Source: Simmondsia chinensis (Eukaryota; Streptophyta; Magnoliopsida; Caryophyllales; Simmondsiaceae). From it: a stretch of DNA of 64,000 nt. The translations under genes and the position numbers were made by a program. This document shows, piece by piece, positions 56,884-64,000 of this stretch (position 1 is the stretch's first letter; each line of letters opens with the position of its first letter). The notes below the pieces were generated by a model that saw only the letters and a list, made by a program, of their open reading frames with translations, did not search any database and was not told where the DNA came from. The stretch is taken from the NCBI GenBank assembly GCA_018398585.1, contig JAGTTD010000019.1, forward strand, positions 3,509,702-3,573,701. The letters are read 5' to 3'.

Positions 56884-59800
56884 TCACGAAAGGCGTGATA
56901 ATCCAGGCTTAGCTCTAGACTGAGCCCTTGTGGCACACACCCATTGCCGCGGCTTCTCCAGGTCATCTCCCATGAGCGTTGGTATATGCCAACTGCCATC
57001 TTCCGATTCCTGCATTCGCGACAATATTCAATTCATATTTCCAAAAATTCATGATTATAAATAGATGTGATTCCAGTAACTTTTGTTATAAAGGTAATGA
57101 CAAATGGCCTCAGGACCGTCCTCGACAGACCAAGAATCCCAACGTATCAACTATGGTGAGAGAGGAGAAGGCTTTGTCCTGCGAACTCTGCCATACTGAA
57201 AGGCCACATCCCCTAAGACCGTAATTTGCTAGCAAATTTGTTGGTCTATTTGCTTCCCAAAAACAACTATTAAATAAGACCTGAATATACTGTTGACTGA
57301 AAATATGAATGTCATCCACGACAGTTAAAATGTCTGCTAATTCTAGTAATATATAAACAATAAAATGGTTCTAGCCCATAATCCTCAAAATGATCATGGC
57401 ATACACTGCACCAAACAACGATTAGATGAGACCTGAATACACTGCTGACTGATTAGATGAATGTCATCCACGACAGTTAGAATGTCTGCTAATTCCATTA
57501 ATATATAAACGGTGAAATTGTTCTAGCCCATAATCCTCAAAATGATCATGGTACACTGCACCTTAAGTGAAGCCTCCTTTTTCAAACAAAGTAATTCACT
57601 TGAACCGCTAACGTTGCTTCTTTTCTGCTAACAATTGCGGACATGATACGCACATCTAAAACAACGAAATAGCCTAGCCGTTCAAAATATTTGGCCAGAC
57701 ATTGAAAATTAGGTTTGGGTCACTTTCAGTTTGGCCCATTTCAGGTCCTAGTCATCAACCAATCATAAGGGTAAAAAAAAAAAAAAAAATTCCATTTCAA
57801 CATTTTTCACTTTTCCATTGAAAATTGAATGGTGAACCTGTAAATTTTTTGTTTTAATGGTCTTGTTCATATACTTTAACAAGTGAATAATAAAAAGGGT
57901 AAATTACAGAAAACCCCCTGATGTTTGCTTCAATAACTGAAAACCTCCTCACAAATAAAACCACTAATTAAATCACCTCACTTCTAAAAACTTATCACTT
58001 TGCCCCCAAACAACTTTTTTTGGATCATTTTGCCCCTCAAAATAAAGAGTCGGTTCCCAAAATAATGCTAAAAAATAAAAAAATAAAAAAAATAATGCTG
58101 AAAAAAAAATATTTCCAAATCTACTGTTGAACCGCGTTTGCAAAACGCGTTTAAATTTCAATAAAACCGGATCAAAAAAATGCGGGTTATTTCAGTATAA
58201 ACCGCGTTTACTAAACGCGATTCACCTTACTATAAACCACGTCTATTAAACACGGTTTATCCCTAAACCGCGTTTACAAAACGCGGTTTAACATCAGGAA
58301 TCCAAAATCCCCTTTTTTTTCACTTATACTTACCATTATGACGCAATTCTTCACTTTTTTGTTCGCTTATAGTTTTCATTATGCCGCAATTTGTGATGAT
58401 TATCATATTGATCCCATGTCTCTCTTAATGAAGCTCCAACATCATAAGTGAAGGTCAAATAACTCCAATAATAGTACTTGAAAGATCTCCAGTGTATAAG
58501 CAAAAGAAAGGAGGAGGCGAACGACGTGACTGGTGGTGGGTTAACGAGAAAGAGGTAGAGAGACGGTGAGAGCAGCGGAGAGAGCACGCGTGAATGAATG
58601 GGCTAGGGCTTTTTAGATAAACCTAGTAAACCGGGTCATAAAGACGCGGTTATAACAACCAGAAACCGCGTCTTCATGACGCGGTTTTGTTTAAATAAAC
58701 CGCGTCTTCATGACGCGGTTTTATTGATATAACCGCGTTATTAAAACGCGGTTTATGCCAATGTTAAACCCGGTTTATGGACGCGGTTTATTAAAGCCGC
58801 GTTTTGTAAACGCGGTTCAACAGTAGATTTGGAAATATTTTTTTTTCAGCATTATTTTTTTTATTTTTTAGCATTATTTTGGGAACCGACTCCAAAATAA
58901 AATAGTTAAGTATTTAATTTTATTTTTTGGTAGAATTTTATGTTTTAAGGAAAAATAAGAAAGTTTATTTAAAATATTTTTAGAAAAAAAGGAGTTTTCT
59001 TTAATTATACAAATTATTATTTTTTTATCTTCTAAACTTCTAATATCATCACTCTAATTAATTAAAATAATTATATTTTCTATAAATATAGAAAATTCCC
59101 TTAATTCTATTGCAAACAACATAAAATTTTTCTAATTTTTGTCTAATAATATAAAACCCTCTTTTAAAAACATAATTAAACATTTAACCCCTCACTTTTG
59201 AGGGGCAAAATGGTAAAAAAAAGTAGCATGGGGTTAAGTGATAAATTTTTAAAAGTGGGGGGGTTTTGTAAGTACATTAATTTGTGAGGGGGTTTTCTTT
59301 TTTTGAAGTACAAGACAGAAGGTTTTTTATAATTTATCCCAACAAAAAACTAAGCTCAAGTACAAAGACCTATGACATAAAGTATGGGACTAAATTAATA
59401 CAATAAACAAAGCACAAGAACCTATAATAACATAAAGGCCGCGTAAGCGCAAATACATAACCAATTGCATAACCAGCTAGCTCAAAATTAGTTATATAAC
59501 GACCCTTATATTTCGCAACTGTCTTTAGTCGACTCCATGAAGTAAATACACTCAATACAAATAATCGCATGAAGAGGACATAAAGTTGGGCTTACTTGAA
59601 TAACAATAGAATACGCAGGAGGCATGTGAAGAGTAAGACCCCGCCTTGAGACTGTCATCCTCACCTGCCATTTCAGATTTAACAAACAACTTAGGCTGGG
59701 GAAAACCACATCCTCAGAATTGATTTTCCCCTTTTTTATTGTTTGGCATACATTTTCCAACTGAAGAGGGTTCCCCTGACATGCAACCATCCAAAATGTT

Positions 59801-62800
59801 CTCGAATTGCACTAGAAAGTGGTAAATCAACTGTTCTTTTATCACTATGGAACAAACACTCCCAACAACCCAAGATAATTGCCCCCTTTAAAATTTTATT
59901 GAATTTCTTTTAATTTTTTATTTTATTTAAATTTTTTGTAAATACAACACCAACTTGGCACATTTGCCTTTTTTCATGTTAAACATGCTTCCTATGTCCC
60001 AAAAAATTATCTGAAAGGTTTTTTTTTTTTCCCAAGACGACAAGAATAAGAGCAATAAAGGAATAACTGCTCATTTGCCTCACTGCAACCATAACATAGC
60101 ACACATACGTCAGGAGTGCCATGTAAGGCATCCATTTCTAGAAGAAGTTTTCAAACTAATCCTGTTCGGAATCGCCACCCATACAAAGTAATGTAGAACA
60201 ACCTAACTACAAGAAAAAAATCCAGTAAACGAATAAACACAAATCTGAATTGGTTTGAGAGAAGGGCTAAACCCCATCAAAAATTCAAAGAATGCTAATG
60301 TAGCTAAACTAATGAATTTAAGTTTGAAAAGAAGATCTTTCAAAGAAAGATATAAACGATACCATCCTAGTCATAACACACTAAATCTTAAAGATTCTAT
60401 CCTAATCCAGCTAAGTCTAAAGATTATAGTCTAATCTAAATAAACTAAATCTTCTGTAAATCATAAGATATTACTAGTCTAACAAGATCACGAATGATCT
60501 TTTCTGTGTTGACTAATTCTTCTAGTATGACTAAATCAATATAAGAGGTCTCCTTCATAGAATCTATAGTACACTTACTGCCCTCAGTCGTAGGTTGTGG
60601 ACTACATGGGATGGAAGGAGTTATCCTTGTGCTTTGGTTCATGCTTGTTTAGAACTACACCCATCTAACTCTTAATCTCCAAAAAAAATAAAATAAAATA
60701 AAATCAAATCAAATCAAAATATGACAAATCTACAGAAGTCATGAATGATCCTTTTTGTGCTTCAGAAGGCCTTCACTATGAAAAGGCCCTTTGTCCTCCA
60801 TGTAAAATTGGTCAAGGAACCGGTCTTTGGAGGATTGAAATAAAATGTTCACAAAAGGATTTGCAAGAAAACCATACTAGATTAACAACAACAACAGAAG
60901 ATCCAGTGCCGCAAGGGCCCCCGCATGAGATTGCGGCACTGGGTTTGTTGTTGTTGTTAATTTATTATTGTTTTCTTGCAAATCCTTTCACGAACGATAC
61001 TAAATTAACATATGAAAAATTAGTTGAACCAAATCAGCAGATTTAGCTCCCTCCATCCACCTCCCTATTAAAAATGAGAACTACAAGAATAATCCCTTTG
61101 CCTCCACCCTAAAAATCAGAAAAGAGTTGTTAAGAAAAACTTTCACCAAGCCAAAATATCCTTACAAAACCAAGTTTTACTTCCCCTACCATTTCAGAAA
61201 TGGATAATTAGTTAAGAAAGATAATTTTGCATCCCAACTTCGTTGAAGATAGGACCTAATAAATATCACCTTATGCAAAATGGTCCCAATCTCTGAGAAG
61301 TGCCATCACCATTTCTTAGTCAGCGATGTTTTCAGAAACCCAATTTCAAAAATCTAGCCCTTGATTAGGCTATTTTGGATCAAGAAAAACATAACGAATT
61401 ACTTCAATTTTTCAGATACCTTGTGAGTTTTCCATTTTTTTCATTAAAATAGGATAGATAGGTGGCCTTAATATTATTCGAAGGTGCATCTCGAGAAGCT
61501 TTCATTGACATAAAGTTGCATCAATCTCAATTTATAGTGGAAGTTATGACGTTCTGCAGATTCAAACTTCAGGAAAATGATTGTCTCTGTAGAATCTTCC
61601 AAATATTGGTATTGGGTCCAATATATTCCATTCCAACAATAGGGCCTAATTAATTATTGGATTTGCAAAAATAGATTTGGAAGATACCTGATGTTTTTCC
61701 TTCCATCTGGCAAAAAAGCTGTTCCCTAGCAGTTGGAACAAGTGATCTCTCATTTCATCATTTGTTACCAACAAACACTTACTACTAACAGCAGCATATA
61801 ACCAATACCTGCACTCAACATGAAACCACGTCACTGGAAAGGAATTCTCTATAGCTTCATAATCATCTACTATAGTTTTGCAAATAAATAAAAATAAGAA
61901 TAAAAACAAAAACAAAAATCGAGTTAGATAAACAAGATATAATAGAATTGTGCAGCCTGAGTGTACATAAAAACAGACTTACCAGTCAAATACCCACAAA
62001 TGAAACAGGTTTTAGCTTAAATAATTATTTCTTCTTCCTTCCGCCCTGCGCCCCCCCCCCCCCCCCCCCCCCCTCCTCTCTCTCTAGCCTCCTTGTATCC
62101 ATTACGATCTCTACTTATGAACTAGTATATGTCATCTCCACTCATTTAAGCATCTATCTCCTATGTAATAGCTTTCAAGATTATCTCTTGTATTTCATAG
62201 TAGAATATGAAAGAATTTAAAATCAATAAGAATACATACAATTCAACTATGGATTAATAATGATCATGCTAGAGAAGACTTTTCCATTAGAGGTCGTGTT
62301 GCCAGTTTCTGTAGTTCAAACAAGCTAGCTCAGACAATTGAAAAACAGAAGCATTCACTAGCAGTTATATAGACTCCCCTGTCCAAAATATTTTCAAAAC
62401 TTCCTTCAACAAGTTGATCTTTCAGTAATCAGTGACAAATAAGCCTATCCATGACAGCTGCTCTGCTACTACAGTTTCTTCCTTGCTCACTTTATCCATT
62501 TCTTTCAGCATTTACGCTACAACGAGCTCATATCATCCTAAGAAGATAGTGTTAGAACATACCATTTTTTTGTCATCCACCAAGAGTAACCTCTTTACAT
62601 GGCGCATTAAAGGAATAAGTTACAACTTGAAAATTGAGCAGTTTTATGCATCAATACTGTAAGCAGCATCCTGCCAACCCCTCATCCTCATCATGGAGAT
62701 AAATATGACTGAATGTGCAGTGACCACTAATGAAATTCTTGTAAGATAAATCCTACACCATTTCCTCCCATTTAACTCTTACTTTTGATTACTGCTAAAA

Positions 62801-63942
62801 AGATGTCTTAGGAGAACAAAACAAGATAGGAATAAAAAGCAGACAAAATCAAGAAGTAACCAATGAGCGAAGTCATCCCCCCACCCACTGAGCATGAAAG
62901 CAAGGAGTGTGCTTGAGTAAGACAATTCAAACAATTCAGACGTCAGTTTTGGTATTTCCTTGTCCAACATAGAAATCATCCTTCAATTGAGATAGATGGA
63001 CAAGTTATATGACGACAAAGAACTAGTTTTACAGATTGACAAAGTATGGTTAATAAATACACTAAAACTACATGTAAAAATTTGATAGCATTCTCGTAAG
63101 GCATAAGGATGGACGGACAAAGAAATATGGCAAGCACATGGACTACTCCCCCATACAGGGTCCAAGGGGCAGGGAACTCACATATATAGTGCTCACTTCA
63201 TAAGTGAGGAACTCATAAGAAGAACTGCTGATAAAAAGGGAAAAAGATGTGAAGATGACAGGAGAGAACATATGTCCAGTGAACCATAAAATCACCATTT
63301 CTCACCCCCAACCCCTCCATCTTATCTATTGCTTTACTATCTTCTTTTCTTTTCCTTGTTTATTCATGCTTTTCCCTCTTCATTTATGTCATTTAGTATC
63401 CCCTGTTGGATAGGGAACTTCTGTTCTATACAAGAAAGAACAATAGAATTCCCCTCTCAACTATATGTGAAGTGTTTACATATTCCAAATTCTCAGTCAA
63501 GAGAAAGATGTCTCACCAATCATCATTAGAACCAGGTGGAGTGGCATATAGCACATTAGATTTTCTCCAGTGCTCCAACAACCTCTTGTTGTAAGGACTC
63601 TGAGCAGGTCCACCATAAACTCGACTTCTATGCAGAACAACAAGTGGTAATTTCTTGGAAGGGCTGAGTTGTTGTAACTGATTCACAACATGATTTAGCT
63701 ACACGATGAATAGGAGCAATCAGAAGCCTATCAATTTACATGTCAATCAAGATTGTAAGAAGTGCTTGTCATCAAAATCATTCTGACCTGGGAGAAACTG
63801 AATTTGTGCTGATTGATGAGACCCACATTTGCGCCATCCACAACTGCATCAAATGGTCCATGCTTCTGAATCCACTCCTGGATGAGTTCACCTTCAAATT
63901 TAGTCAGAAGGGGAACCAACAAACTTTTCATACCAAAGCCAC
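56884..63942 (-). CDS. PRORP: Protein-only RNase P (PRORP), C-terminal NYN nuclease part, 5' end outside window
   Basis: Five exons on the - strand, high to low: 63788-63942 (first seen, 5' edge inferred), 63517-63698, 61688-61808, 59596-59664, 56884-57009. They encode about 216 C-terminal residues in frame. The NYN metallonuclease acids are present: FDAVVDGANVG, GSNDD at the junction with W, and VTNDEMRDHLF. HRSRVYGGPAQSPYNKR and RGLTLHMPPAYSIVIQ are family blocks. The structural zinc ligands His and Cys appear in SWHIP and QWVCAT. PRORP removes 5' leaders from pre-tRNAs without an RNA subunit. The PPR domain and targeting signal lie beyond the window, so organellar versus nuclear form is unknown. 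Introns are 89 to 2586 bp and hold a hairpin and a foldback-like element. Confidence 0.93.
57261..57562. repeat. 152-bp tandem duplication in PRORP last intron
   Basis: Units 57261-57412 and 57413-57562, both starting AAACAAC and ending CACTGCACC. Shared phrases include GAATGTCATCCACGACAGTT and GCCCATAATCCTCAAAATG. About 10% divergence by eye. Confidence 0.85.
57897..59341. mobile_element. Large TIR/foldback-like element with nested CGCG hairpin element
   Basis: Outer ends: left GGGTAAATTACAGAAAACCC at 57897; right, reverse-complemented, GGGATAAATTATAAAAAACC at 59341. Both continue with GAAAACC(T/C)CCTCACAAAT and ACTTATCACTTTGCCCC-like blocks, so inverted arms are about 150 bp. A weak AATAAAAA / AACAAAAA flank pair may be the target duplication. 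This fits a Mutator-like MITE. No transposase is encoded. It fills much of the PRORP last intron. Confidence 0.65.
58045..58905. repeat. Inverted-arm block carrying about ten CGCG-stem palindromes
   Basis: Inner arms of about 105 bp, starting GTCGGTTCCCAAAATAATGC on the left and, reverse-complemented, GTCGGTTCCCAAAATAATGC on the right. Both lead through CCAAATCTACTGTTGAACCGC. Inside each arm lie interrupted palindromes AAACCGCG ... CGCGGTTT: near 58133, 58199, 58235, 58264, then 58628, 58660, 58697, 58730, 58763 and 58795. The centre (58320-58610) is ordinary sequence with a 78-codon frame on the - strand. Confidence 0.85.
60854..60987. repeat. 134-bp imperfect palindrome in PRORP intron
   Basis: Arms AAAGGATTTGCAAGAAAAC (60854) and GTTTTCTTGCAAATCCTTT (to 60987) are exact complements. 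Further in, ATTAACAACAACAAC pairs with GTTGTTGTTGTTAAT and CCAGTGCCGCAA with TTGCGGCACTGG. The loop is GGGCCCCCGCATGAGA. The inner part consists of two opposed 3' ends of the TTG-tailed SINE. Confidence 0.9.
62051..62073. repeat. Run of 23 C followed by (CT)n
   Basis: Fifth poly-C run of the window, in a PRORP intron, followed by TCCTCTCTCTCTCT. Confidence 0.9.
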
Positions 63943-64000
63943 CTGAAGCGAAAACAAATGTAGAAACCAAAGGCCCGCAAACAAGAAGCAACAAATATAG

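Noticed and set aside
60445..60642. 65-codon - strand frame in a PRORP intron
   Set aside because: Isolated, no motif, within an intron with repeats; could be a retroelement scrap but cannot be supported.

Overview
This is nuclear DNA from a flowering plant, most likely a eudicot. Genes are split by GT-AG introns in AT-rich DNA, every gene has land-plant relatives (ER-anchored E2, DUF7731, TBL, RIC, PRORP), and LTR elements are primed by initiator tRNA-Met. I cannot name the species from sequence alone. I rebuilt eight host genes exon by exon; reading frame is kept across every junction given. One young intact Ty1/copia element separates two gene groups.

Layout: (1) UBC32-type ubiquitin-conjugating enzyme, + strand, 1354-5891, with an internal triplication of its first exon/intron border. 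(2) INO80-complex PAPA-1/HIT zinc-finger subunit, - strand, 8446-11547, probable 5'UTR exon near 14.6 kb. (3) Universal stress protein, - strand, 17606-22860. (4) A roughly 11 kb repeat zone (22.9-34.1 kb) with a 5S-derived SINE, an (AT)n tract, a tandem array of a miniature LTR element, another 5S-derived SINE and the copia element (27603-33746). (5) DUF7731-like secreted, probably GPI-anchored protein, + strand, 34151-38264. (6) A solo LTR carrying five identical palindromes, 38640-39258. (7) TBL/PMR5-family O-acetyltransferase, - strand, 40096-43498, with a GC-AG intron. (8) A nested-repeat zone, 43.5-48.4 kb. (9) Ribosomal protein eL14, + strand, 48635-50932. (10) A decayed copia fragment, 51.7-52.3 kb. 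(11) A RIC/CRIB protein, + strand, 53275-55285, with an in-frame stop before its conserved tail. (12) The 3' part of a PRORP protein-only RNase P gene, - strand, 56884-63942, running off the right edge.

The genes do not form a pathway; they are independent housekeeping, stress and cell-wall genes. What ties the window together is small mobile elements lodged in introns. An LTR of one miniature family recurs at least seven times, five inside introns of five different genes. A SINE-like element whose head is a nearly complete 5S rRNA sequence occurs four times, with 13-24 bp (or longer, interrupted) target duplications at three copies. A related 3' body ending in (TTG)n recurs many times without the 5S head. 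The 3' gene intron of PRORP also holds a foldback-like element built from about ten CGCG-stem hairpins. The most unusual signals are the 5S-headed SINE, the CGCG hairpin element, the palindrome-bearing solo LTR, the tandem miniature-LTR array and the duplicated exon in UBC32.
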